Origin: Planctomycetaceae bacterium
Lineage (GTDB): Bacteria; Planctomycetota; Phycisphaerae; Phycisphaerales; SM1A02
Direction: 5' to 3'
Length of the DNA: 51,451 nucleotides
Assembly (NCBI GenBank): GCA_027483065.1
Contig: JAIXVI010000194.1
Coordinates: 1 to 51,451 of the forward strand
Part shown: positions 9,100-16,612 of the stretch, piece by piece
How the letters are laid out: the number at the start of each line of letters is the position of its first letter
How positions within the stretch are numbered: the first letter of the stretch is position 1
Translations under genes and position numbers: made by a program
Notes under the pieces: model-generated
The model's database searches: none
What the model was told of the DNA's origin: nothing
What the model saw: only the letters and a program-made list of their open reading frames with translations

Positions 9100-9990
9100 T
9101 CAGCCAGCCGCTGCGGTGCGACGGGGAAACTGAACGGCGTTTGCGGGTTCGGCAGGTGGTTCGATGAGTCTTCGGAGTTTTGAGAGGCCACGGTACTTCC
9201 AGTTGTTGATGGTCGAGACGGGTACGCCGAGAGAACGGGCTGCCGCCTGGTAGTCCAGACCTTCACAGACGATCAGCCGTACCGCAGTTTGCTCTTCGTC
9301 GGTCAACTGTCGCAGCACCGCTTCCAAGCGATCGGTGTCATCACCGAGGCCTGCCCCCTGCGCCCCCGCGGAGCCACCAGGCATCCGAGAGGCGCAACGA
9401 TCCTCCGAACTATCCGACACCACCATGCCTGAGCGTTCGAGAATCACGCGGTACCGCTGCGACCGTTCGTACTTCCGACGAATGAGGTTCTCTGCGATAC
9501 GAAGGAGATAAGCGGTACTAATCAACATCCTTTCCAAATTTCTGACGCGAAGTAAACGACAGAACGCCTCGTGGGCAATCTCTTCAGCCTCGTCCTCGCC
9601 AACAGACTTGCGAGCGAAGCAGTACACACGGTGATAATTCGCTTGGTAGAGCTCCCCGACGATTCGAGCGCGCTCCGCGCGATCGACCACGACGTGCTCT
9701 TCGCGCTCTTCGGGACCCACCTCAAGTGAAACGACCTCTCCGCACGCCGGCACACGGCCAGCCGCGGAGGGTTCAGGGTGCGCGTTCGCAGCCATGCGGA
9801 CGCTGAGAGCGGTTCCTTGCTCAACCAAGCGCGGCCACGGTACGGGGGAAGTTTCCGCGCGCAAGGCTTCTTTCTCTGATTCTGTGGCAAACCGTTTCAG
9901 CTCCGGCAAGTTCCGCGCGCCGCGTACGGCCGTGTTTGGACTCGACTCGAACCGGTCCATCGATTGTTTATCCATCCTTCGTGCGAGCAT
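9100..9990 (-). CDS. ECF-type RNA polymerase sigma factor with long N-terminal extension
   Basis: A 296-residue protein. The C-terminal half is a sigma-70 region 2 (ELYQANYHRVYCFARKSV ... EIAHEAFCRLL ... AYLLRIAENLIRRKYER) and region 4 (LTDEEQTAVRLIVCEGLDYQAAARSLGVPVSTINNWKYRGLSKLRR). The N-terminal ~100 residues (MDKQSMDRFESSP...) look disordered and have no known domain. ATG 9990 has an AGGAG 8 nt upstream; an internal ATG at 9795 would give the bare sigma factor. The frame is also open upstream to 10311, but that stretch lacks an RBS. Regions 2 and 4 are separated by a Ser/Gly-rich linker. No anti-sigma factor with a membrane helix lies beside it; the only neighbour in the transcript is the 71-residue protein. 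Confidence 0.85.
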   Translation of the reverse strand: MLARRMDKQSMDRFESSPNTAVRGARNLPELKRFATESEKEALRAETSPVPWPRLVEQGTALSVRMAANAHPEPSAAGRVPACGEVVSLEVGPEEREEHVVVDRAERARIVGELYQANYHRVYCFARKSVGEDEAEEIAHEAFCRLLRVRNLERMLISTAYLLRIAENLIRRKYERSQRYRVILERSGMVVSDSSEDRCASRMPGGSAGAQGAGLGDDTDRLEAVLRQLTDEEQTAVRLIVCEGLDYQAAARSLGVPVSTINNWKYRGLSKLRRLIEPPAEPANAVQFPRRTAAAG

Positions 9991-10862
9991 GTCGGCCACT
10001 CCTGTGGGTTTCGGGCACGTCCTGTGCCCCGACGAAGCACCCGCCCCCAGCGGGTTGGTCCATTCTCGGACCTGCGCGACGTGCCATCCGTCCCGCCTCA
10101 ACCGAACCAGGGTCGCTCGCGTGCGCTTTCGCCAACTTCTCTCGATTTTCGAGAGTCGCTTGGGACCGCGCAGAATGTGCGCAAAAGCGCCCGCGCAGAG
10201 GCAACGCGCGGGCACTCGGAGAGTTTCGAAGTTGGTGTGCCCTGTTGCGACGCAAGGTCGCGTTGAGAGCGAGTAGAGAAAGCCGAGTCCTGCCGGCCGC
10301 GCAGGATCCACCTCGCGAGAGCGAGCCTTCGGAGCGAATTGCCGAAGCCTCAGTCCAGTCTCTTGACCTGCTGTGTCAACAGTCGAAGCGCCGCCGCCCG
10401 GCGCGTCGAACCGTGAGACTCAGAAGACTCAAGAGCTTCAAAGGCCACAATGAGAGACGAGTCGCGAGCATTGATTGGATCGACGGAAGTCCCCGGGTGG
10501 CCTCTCGAGAGTTCGGCTTCCAGCACTCAAGTTCCAGGAACTTCCGTCGTCCAGCGGAGCACGATCAGCGCATCCTTGCACCGCACGTCGCCGCCTCACG
10601 ATGCAATCCATCGCATCGCGCAGTCTCTTCATCCAGCGTGCGTTGCACGCTTGACATGTCGTTCGTTCGAGCCACCGTCCTTGGAGCTCGTGTCCTGGCT
10701 TCCATGCCGCGGACACAAGGAGAACTCCTCACACGCCGCACATTTTCAAACTTCGCGTGGAGTTCGCGCAGCGATGGTCGCATGTGGGATTCCGCCCGAG
10801 GCCAATATCTCGATTGGTTGTGCATGCGCGCGTGGCGCACAGCATCGCGCGAGGTCACTCGA
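9991..10862. other. Long intergenic region without a supported gene
   Basis: No reading frame here has a start, RBS and protein-like composition I can support. It contains a hairpin CTCTCGA-TTTT-TCGAGAG near 10139-10155 and a GC-rich stem-loop at 10182-10213 that could end minus-strand transcription from the lipoprotein pair. An unannotated small RNA is possible. Confidence 0.4.
10182..10213 (-). terminator. Possible weak minus-strand terminator
   Basis: GCCCGCGC and GCGCGGGC form an 8-bp stem with a 9-nt loop, followed on the minus strand by GCTTTTGC. The T-tract is only four bases, so this is a weak call. If functional, minus-strand transcripts would extend about 650 nt past the lipoprotein gene ending at 10863. 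Confidence 0.3.
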
Positions 10863-11387
10863 TCAACGCGTGCGCGGTCCCGCTTCAGGCTGCGCATCGA
10901 TCGTGTCGCGATACTGACGCAACGCGATCGACGCGCACCACGCGCGCAACGCGTCGACTTGCGCATCGGGCCCGAACACCAAAAACGCGTGCTTTCCGCG
11001 CGCATCACGCACAACGACTTCCGTGCGATCGCCCTTCTCGCCCGCTTCTTCTGCGCGATTCGCTGCGTTCAACGCAATCACCAATCGAAGGAACTCCGCG
11101 ATGTCTTCGTCGCGAAGCGGCGTGCGGAAAGTCGTCGTGCGATCGGCCGCCATCGCACCGCCAGCGCTGCGGAATTCACCGGACGTTTCGACGATGTAGT
11201 AGCTGATGCGATCTTTCGCGGCGTTGTTCCAATGCATCTCGAGAGATGTTCCCTCGGTGCGATCGTTCTTCACAGCTGTTGGTCCGCAACCAACAAGAAA
11301 CGCGGGAGTCGACACGCTGGTGAAAAGCGTGACAGCGGAAAGAAGCGCGAACAGTGCGCGCCAGTGATTGCTCGAGCGAGCGGACAT
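10863..11387 (-). CDS. Predicted lipoprotein
   Basis: A 174-residue predicted lipoprotein of unknown function. MSARSSNHWRALFALLSAV starts a signal peptide that ends in a lipobox LVGC, where the Cys would be lipidated by Lgt and the peptide cut by Lsp. The mature part (ISYYIVETSGEFRSAGG ... LRDEDIAEFLRLVIAL) resembles the middle of the upstream lipoprotein (a short beta strand pair, then a 'RDE-x-LRxLx-L' helix), so the two may be paralogues. The frame is open upstream through a 21-bp tandem repeat to ATG 11474, which overlaps the upstream stop as ATGA; that start would add 29 basic residues (MKRGREAMKRQREA...). I prefer 11387 because it places the signal peptide at the N-terminus. Confidence 0.75.
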   Translation of the reverse strand: MSARSSNHWRALFALLSAVTLFTSVSTPAFLVGCGPTAVKNDRTEGTSLEMHWNNAAKDRISYYIVETSGEFRSAGGAMAADRTTTFRTPLRDEDIAEFLRLVIALNAANRAEEAGEKGDRTEVVVRDARGKHAFLVFGPDAQVDALRAWCASIALRQYRDTIDAQPEAGPRTR

Positions 11388-11395
11388 TGTGAGTT

Positions 11396-11496
11396 CGCGC
11401 TGCCGCTTCATGGCTTCGCGCTGCCGCTTCATGGCTTCGCGCTGCCGCTTCATGGCTTCGCGCCCCCGCTTCATGGTTTCGCGCTCCCGCTTGGGG
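11396..11496. repeat. 21-bp tandem repeat at a lipoprotein gene junction
   Basis: Units of 21 bp begin at 11396, 11417, 11438, 11459 (two substitutions cluster in this copy) and partially at 11480. On the minus strand each of the first four encodes MKRxREA and contains an in-frame ATGA. The array spans the end of the upstream gene and the space before the next. Confidence 0.85.
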
Positions 11497-12343
11497 AGTT
11501 TGCAGGAGCAGGCGTTGGTGAAGGCGTTGATGAAGGCGTCGATGAAGGCGCTGGATTGGTCGTCGGAGTGGTCGAGGGATTTGCCGATGGATTTGTCGAT
11601 GGATCTGTCGTCGGAGGAGTGACCGCGGGCTTCGCAAAGCGCGCGTATGGATCACTTCCAAGGTCGTAGCGCAGCGGAAGTTCCGCGGTTTCAGCGAGTG
11701 CTTCGTCGCTTGACCATGCCAACGATGCGATCGAACGCACCATGCGCCGCATCGCTGGTTGGTCATCACCACCTGGCTGATAGCGGCGCACGAAGACGTA
11801 TCGCTCGCCGTTCGCGTGGACTTCAAGCGTTGCAAGCACTTCGCCAGCGGCGGGCTCGACCAACTTCGGGTTCCCGCGCGTATCCGCGAAGCCCGCATCG
11901 GCGAAACCCAAACTCCGCAGCGTCGACCAAACATCAACCATCTGCTCGCGCGAGAGTCGTCGAACCCGCGCGGGCCGGAGTTCATCGTGCGGAACGCGGT
12001 CGGCCTCGCCGTGCAACGAACCATCCGGAAGAAGTACGAACCGCGCGGCACGCTCTTCGATCTTCGCGCGATCTTTCACCCCGCGTCCGGGCGAGACATC
12101 GACTTCGATCCAGAGATCTGACGGAACCGAGCCGACGGGGTCGGATGTTGCGGTTGACTCTGTCGAAGCGAACGTGGGGCTCGACGTCTCTGTGGTCGCA
12201 GCAGTCGCACTGGTCGCACTGGTCGCGGACTGCGAGGCGCAGCCGACGAGGCTCCCGAATCCCGAGGCGCAAACCAAGATCGCGAGCCCGTGGAACGTGC
12301 CGCCAACGCGGATAGGAAAGAGTTTCAATTTCGCCGCGAACAT
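11471..12343 (-). CDS. Predicted lipoprotein with Pro/Ser/Thr-rich tail
   Basis: A 290-residue predicted lipoprotein. MFAAKLKLFPIRV leads into a hydrophobic segment and lipobox SLVGC near residue 35. A Ser/Thr/Ala linker follows, then a folded region (WIEVDVSPGRGVKDRA, FVLLPDGSLHGE, LSREQMVDVWSTLRSLGF, YVFVRRYQPGG) and a C-terminal ~45-residue low-complexity tail rich in Pro, Ser, Thr and Asn (PSTNPSANPSTTPTTNP), typical of a cell-wall or surface spacer. It is the first gene of a pair with the similar lipoprotein downstream and diverges from pheT 52 bp away. No family is recognised. ATG 12343 is preferred over 12403 because it gives a normal signal peptide. Confidence 0.8.
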   Translation of the reverse strand: MFAAKLKLFPIRVGGTFHGLAILVCASGFGSLVGCASQSATSATSATAATTETSSPTFASTESTATSDPVGSVPSDLWIEVDVSPGRGVKDRAKIEERAARFVLLPDGSLHGEADRVPHDELRPARVRRLSREQMVDVWSTLRSLGFADAGFADTRGNPKLVEPAAGEVLATLEVHANGERYVFVRRYQPGGDDQPAMRRMVRSIASLAWSSDEALAETAELPLRYDLGSDPYARFAKPAVTPPTTDPSTNPSANPSTTPTTNPAPSSTPSSTPSPTPAPANSPSGSAKP

Positions 12344-12395
12344 GCGGGGAAGGTACACGAACAAGCGGCGTCGGACGCGGTACTCTCTCCGGCCT

Positions 12396-14459
12396 ATGCG
12401 CACGAGCGTGCTCTGGCTGAACGACTATCTCGACCGCCCCGCCGACGCGACGGAGCAAGCGGCTGCACTCACCTCCGCGGGCCTTCCGCTTGATGGTGAT
12501 GGCGTCGCCGACAACGGCGAGCACTGGCAAGAAATCGAAACCACTTCGAATCGCGGAGACTGTCTTTGCCACGTCGGCATGGCGCGCGAAGTCGCGGCGG
12601 TCACCGGCCGCGCGGTGCGTGTGCCGAAGGCCGCGCTGCCAGCGACGAAAGGCGAAGCCGCGGCATCGGTGCGCGTGAAGAACCACGAGCCTGCGCTTTG
12701 TCCGCGTTACACAGCGCGCGTCATTCGCGGCGTTAAGGTTGGCCCAAGCCCCGAGTGGCTGCAACGACGCCTCATCGCAATCGGACAGATCCCACGGAAC
12801 AACGTCGTCGACGCGACCAATTTCGTCCTCTTCGAACTCGGCCAGCCCACGCACGTGTTCGATCTCGCCACGCTCGCGGGCGGCGAGATTCATGTGCGCC
12901 GCGCGAAGGATGGCGAGGCCTTCCTTCCACTCGGCGCTGACGCGAAAGAAGTCAAACTCACGACGAGCGACCTCGTCATCGCCGACCGCGATCGCCCCGT
13001 CGCGCTCGCGGGCGTCAAAGGCGGCGCACTTGCAAGCGTCGGCGACACCACCACCGATCTTGTGCTCGAAGCCGCGACGTTTGACGCGGTTTCTGTGCGC
13101 AACACGAGTCGCCGCCACGGCATCGCGAGCGACTCTTCCTATCGCTTCGAGCGCAACGTGCACGCTGCGGAAATCGACGCCGCTGCAGATCGCCTCGCGG
13201 CGTTGATTTTGGAGATCGCTGGCGGCACGCTTGAAGCGGGCGTGGTTGCCGACGGCGCTCCCCTGCCACCCTCTCGCGCCATTGCGCTGCGTCCCGCACG
13301 CGCTCGTCAGATTCTCGGCTTCGATGTTTCGACCGCGCGCATGGTCGAACTGCTCGACACGCTCGGATTCTCGCCGCGCGTCACAGGCTCGGGCGCGAGT
13401 GAAGTGATCGAGACGATCGCACCCGCGCGCCGCGTCGATGTCGAACGCGAGATCGATCTCATCGAAGAAATCTGCCGACTGAACGGGCTCGATGCGGTGC
13501 CCGTCGCCGACACGCTTGCGATTCGCGTCCCCCGTCGCAATCCAATCGAGCGCGGAACACGCGACGTCAAGGATCTCCTCGTCGGCATGGGATTTGTCGA
13601 AACCATCACCCACTCGCTCGTTGCTGAGAAAGCAGCGGAAGCGTTTCTACCGGCAGGCGCGACCGTGCTTCGCGTCGATGACGAACGTGCGGGCGGCGAG
13701 CCAGCACTTCGACCAAGCGTCGTGACGAGTCTTCTTCGTGTGCGTCGCCACAACGAGGATCAGGGCCTCGCGCAGCTCCGTCTCTTCGAGTTCGCGAGCG
13801 CCTTCCATCACGCGGGCGGCACACACATCGAGCGGCCCACGCTCGCGCTTGTGGCCGATGCGCCGACTGACGCGCGTGACTCCCACGGCGGCCAGGATGC
13901 GTTCCGTTTGATGCGTGGCGTGGTTGAGCGCGTTCTGCACATGGTCGCGCCGCACCGCGCGCGTGTTGAGTTTGTGCCTGCGCCGAGTGCGCGCTCGTGG
14001 CTCGCGGCTTCGGCGCGCGTTGTCGTGGATGGCGCTGAGATCGGCATCGTCGGCGTTATGGATCAGCGTGTTCTCAAGGCTCACGGCTTGGAGAAGCCGA
14101 CGGCCGCAGCAGAACTCGAACTGCGCGGGCTCTTCGCGCACTATCCACCGGAAAATGCGGCCGTGGAGTTGCCTGCCTTCCCTGCGGCGGATCGCGACAT
14201 TTCCGCGATCGTCGCTGAAGCCGTCGCGTATGGCGACATCGAATCGACGATTCGCGGGCTTGGCCTCGCCGATCTTGAGTCGGTTTCGTTTGTGACGACC
14301 TTCCGTGGCAAGCAAATCGGCGACTCGAGGAAGAGCGTGTCGTTGCGCCTCGTCTTCCGAAAGCCCGATGGCACGATGAAGAGCGAAGAGGCCGACGCGT
14401 CGGTCGCGCGCGCCATCGACGCGTTGCGTTCGAAGCTCGGCGCGGAGATCCGATCGTGA
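12396..14459 (+). CDS. pheT: Phenylalanyl-tRNA synthetase beta subunit, short form
   Basis: Beta subunit of the alpha2-beta2 Phe-tRNA synthetase (charging of tRNA-Phe; beta subunit carries editing and tRNA contacts). At 687 residues it is about 100 shorter than typical bacterial PheT. The N-terminus goes from LTSAGLPLDGDGVADNG directly to IETTSNRGDCLCHVGMAREVAA, so the EMAP-II-like tRNA-binding domain (B2) that normally sits between these blocks is absent. B3/B4 editing region (NNVVDATNFVLFELGQPTHVFD), B5 (ALRPARARQILGFDVS...), the class-II-like B6/B7 and the C-terminal FDX-ACB anticodon-binding domain (FPAADRDISAIV ... to the end) are all present. No pheS is in the window. ATG 12396 matches the conserved MRTSVLWLNDYL start. 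It overlaps the next gene as GTGA. Confidence 0.95.
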   Translation: MRTSVLWLNDYLDRPADATEQAAALTSAGLPLDGDGVADNGEHWQEIETTSNRGDCLCHVGMAREVAAVTGRAVRVPKAALPATKGEAAASVRVKNHEPALCPRYTARVIRGVKVGPSPEWLQRRLIAIGQIPRNNVVDATNFVLFELGQPTHVFDLATLAGGEIHVRRAKDGEAFLPLGADAKEVKLTTSDLVIADRDRPVALAGVKGGALASVGDTTTDLVLEAATFDAVSVRNTSRRHGIASDSSYRFERNVHAAEIDAAADRLAALILEIAGGTLEAGVVADGAPLPPSRAIALRPARARQILGFDVSTARMVELLDTLGFSPRVTGSGASEVIETIAPARRVDVEREIDLIEEICRLNGLDAVPVADTLAIRVPRRNPIERGTRDVKDLLVGMGFVETITHSLVAEKAAEAFLPAGATVLRVDDERAGGEPALRPSVVTSLLRVRRHNEDQGLAQLRLFEFASAFHHAGGTHIERPTLALVADAPTDARDSHGGQDAFRLMRGVVERVLHMVAPHRARVEFVPAPSARSWLAASARVVVDGAEIGIVGVMDQRVLKAHGLEKPTAAAELELRGLFAHYPPENAAVELPAFPAADRDISAIVAEAVAYGDIESTIRGLGLADLESVSFVTTFRGKQIGDSRKSVSLRLVFRKPDGTMKSEEADASVARAIDALRSKLGAEIRS

Positions 14460-15076
14460 GCGACGCCTCGCCGCTCGACCTGCGCGCGATGACGGTCGGC
14501 GAATACCTCGACCGACTCGCGTCTGCGACGCCTGTTCCCGGTGGCGGCGCCGTTGCGGGCGTCACGCTTGCGCAGGCAAACGCTCTCGGCTCGATGGTCG
14601 TGGGTTACGCGATCGGAAAGTCGAAGTTCGCAGCGCACGACGCGGCACATCGAGCAGCGCTTCTGCGCTTTGAGTCGGGCCGCGCACACGCGATCGAACT
14701 CGCAGAGAGCGACGCGCGCGCGTATGGCACGCTCAACCGCCTCTGGAAGTTGCCAAAGGACGATCCTGCTCGTACAGGTTTTGACGAAGCGGTGCGCGCC
14801 GCGATCGCGGCGCCAGAAGCAACGCTCATGCTCGCGGCCGAGACGGTCGCGGCGCTTGAGGTGCTCGTTGGAACGACGAGTGCATCGCTCGCGAGTGACC
14901 TCCGCATCGCGTTCGACCTCGCGGTCGCAGCCGCCGACGCCGCGATCGAGAACGTGCGGATCAATACACCATCGCTGGCCGACCGCGCGGAAGCCGCGAC
15001 CATCACGGCGCGCAGCGAGGCTGCGCTTGGCGCCTTGCGCGCGCAGGCGCAGGCCAATCGCGCCCGCGTTTCGTGA
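14456..15076 (+). CDS. Cyclodeaminase/cyclohydrolase family protein
   Basis: A 206-residue all-helical protein of the formiminotransferase-cyclodeaminase C-terminal family (FTCD_C). Members act on one-carbon folates: formimino-THF cyclodeaminase or methenyl-THF cyclohydrolase. The signature is at the N-terminus: MTVGEYLDRLASATPVPGGGAVAGVTLAQANAL with the Pro-Gly-Gly-Gly loop, then a central helix pair and DLAVAAADAAIENVRIN near the end. It starts with GTG overlapping the pheT stop, so it is probably translated in coupling with pheT. Which folate reaction it carries out cannot be told from the sequence; no histidine degradation genes are nearby. Confidence 0.9.
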   Translation: MSDASPLDLRAMTVGEYLDRLASATPVPGGGAVAGVTLAQANALGSMVVGYAIGKSKFAAHDAAHRAALLRFESGRAHAIELAESDARAYGTLNRLWKLPKDDPARTGFDEAVRAAIAAPEATLMLAAETVAALEVLVGTTSASLASDLRIAFDLAVAAADAAIENVRINTPSLADRAEAATITARSEAALGALRAQAQANRARVS

Positions 15077-15141
15077 GCGACGTTCAAGCCGCGCGGGTTT
15101 TCAGGCCGAAATGTCTGCCAAGCCCCGCTGAGGACACTCCC

Positions 15142-15408
15142 GTGCCCGACCCACGCGACATCGTCGACATTGACGGATTGCGCACGCAGCGCACACAGCA
15201 AACTGGCGACGCCGCCGGTGCTGCCGGAGGCGCGAGCGCGTCCAAACCGTTCCTCATGATCTGGTTCCGCTGCTGCGCGACGTACGGGCGGCTTCCGAAA
15301 TCGCCTGACGGTCTGAGTTACGTCGGACGCTGTCCGAAGTGCCTCGCGAAACTCGAGGTTCCCGTGGGTGAAGGCGGCACGAATCGCCGCATGTTTGAGG
15401 CGGAGTAG
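15142..15408 (+). CDS. Small zinc-ribbon-like protein
   Basis: An 88-residue protein (from GTG 15142) with a Cys-rich C-terminus: WFRCCATYGRLPKS, then YVGRCPKCLAKLEVPVGEGG. The CC...CPKC pairs look like a zinc ribbon, with an acidic N-terminus. Function is unknown; I believe similar small CC/CPxC proteins occur in other planctomycetes, but this is memory, not a search. GTG 15142 has TGAGGA 7 nt upstream. An alternative GTG at 15073 overlaps the cyclodeaminase stop as GTGA and would add 23 residues; the two starts cannot be separated by inspection. It is the third gene of the pheT chain. Confidence 0.7.
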   Translation: MPDPRDIVDIDGLRTQRTQQTGDAAGAAGGASASKPFLMIWFRCCATYGRLPKSPDGLSYVGRCPKCLAKLEVPVGEGGTNRRMFEAE

Positions 15409-15446
15409 CGGTCCGCGTTCGCGGGCGTCACATGCAGCCTCAAGTC

Positions 15447-15506
15447 GCGTCGCATGTCGAGTCACAAGCTGAGTCGCATGTCGAGTCGCATGTCGAGTCG
15501 CATGTC
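15447..15506. repeat. 12-bp tandem repeat
   Basis: GAGTCGCATGTC occurs three times exactly at 15471-15506, with degenerate copies from about 15447. It lies in the 170-bp gap between the zinc-ribbon gene and the hydrolase gene. Confidence 0.7.
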
Positions 15507-15578
15507 GAGCAGCGCGGCGAAGGTGCAACGCGCTTCAACATCACGCTCCATCATCGCAGTCCTGTGTAGCATCCCCGA

Positions 15579-16460
15579 GTGCCTGACGCCTCAGCCATCC
15601 TCGGTGCAGCCGCCTTTCTTGGCACCACTGGCGCGCTCGTGTGGGCCGGTGCCGTCGCGGGTGTTGTGCGCGAAGCTCTGCGCCCCGAGCGACGAAGTGT
15701 TGGTTGGGCGCTTGCTCGCGGATATCCGACGGAGCCGACGGCGTGGGGTCTTGACGGCCGCGAGTGGAACTTTGAATTTGAAGGCGCATCGTGCCCCGTC
15801 TTCGAAGTTGGCGAGAGTGATCCTGCGGCGCCAACCCTGATCTTCCTGCACGGGTTTGCGCGCTCTCGCTTCGACGCACTCGCCCGACTCGGGCCGCTGC
15901 TTCCGCACGCGAAACGCTTCTTGTTGCCAGATCTTCCGGGGCACGGCGATGCGCGCGGACGATCGACGCGTCTCGGAACCGATGAAGATCGCTTTGTTGC
16001 CGCGCTTGCCGCGCAAGCAACGACAGGGCAAATTTGGCTCGCAGGTCACTCACTCGGTGCAACAATCGCGATCCACGCCGCGGCGCTTCCAGAACTCGCT
16101 CCGCGCACACGCGGTGTCCTCGCACTTGCTCCGTATGAGCGACTCCGCACGCCCTTGGGCGCGCGACTCGAACTCCGCGCGATGCCGCGAAGACCGCTCG
16201 TCGCTCCGGCTTTGACCGCACTTGCCGCACTCGGCGTACGCGAACGATCCACCCGCGAGGCCGCGGCGCGACTTACGTGCCCACTTGCCGTCATCGCGGG
16301 TGAAGTCGATCCCGTGACGCCACTCGATGAAGCGCGTGCGATCGCGCAGGCCGCGCGACTCTCGCATTGGTCGAGCATTGCCCACGCGCGACACGATGAC
16401 TTTCACACACTCGGCACCCGCGAGATCGACGCGGCGATGCAGTGGATGGCGATGCGGTGA
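15579..16460 (+). CDS. Alpha/beta hydrolase
   Basis: A 293-residue alpha/beta-hydrolase-fold protein. Residues about 8-32 form a hydrophobic N-terminal helix, so it may be membrane-tethered or exported. Oxyanion-hole motif HGFARSR follows at about 91-97, GHG at about 121-123, nucleophile elbow GHSLGA with Ser about 158, acid GEVDPVTP and catalytic His in HARHDDFH. This is a complete Ser-Asp-His set. The substrate cannot be predicted; esterases, lipases and lysophospholipases share this layout. It starts with GTG 15579, with TAGCAT 6 nt upstream and no SD. A bidirectional terminator lies 80 bp downstream. Confidence 0.88.
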   Translation: MPDASAILGAAAFLGTTGALVWAGAVAGVVREALRPERRSVGWALARGYPTEPTAWGLDGREWNFEFEGASCPVFEVGESDPAAPTLIFLHGFARSRFDALARLGPLLPHAKRFLLPDLPGHGDARGRSTRLGTDEDRFVAALAAQATTGQIWLAGHSLGATIAIHAAALPELAPRTRGVLALAPYERLRTPLGARLELRAMPRRPLVAPALTALAALGVRERSTREAAARLTCPLAVIAGEVDPVTPLDEARAIAQAARLSHWSSIAHARHDDFHTLGTREIDAAMQWMAMR

Positions 16461-16540
16461 TTGATGAGGCAGCATCGCGCGCAAACCTGACCACGACAGA
16501 TTCACCGAGCTCGCTCGCGTGAAAAATCTCACGACGAAAG

Positions 16541-16570
16541 AAACACGCCGCGCAACTGCGCGGCGTGTTT
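16541..16570. terminator. Bidirectional terminator between convergent genes
   Basis: AAACACGCCGCGC-AACT-GCGCGGCGTGTTT: a 13-bp perfect stem with a 4-nt loop, flanked by T-rich sequence on both strands. It serves the hydrolase gene (+) and the exported-protein gene ending at 16613 (-). Confidence 0.88.
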
Positions 16571-16612
16571 GTTCGAGATTTCATGTATCCAACAGCCGAA
16601 ACGCGAGCGAAA

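Noticed and set aside
10438-10716. 92-codon minus-strand frame (MSAAWKPGHELQ...)
   Set aside because: No RBS, Arg/Cys-rich antisense-like composition and no neighbours to support it.
11982-13613. 543-codon minus-strand frame opposite pheT
   Set aside because: Same reasoning; PheT motifs on the plus strand are clear.
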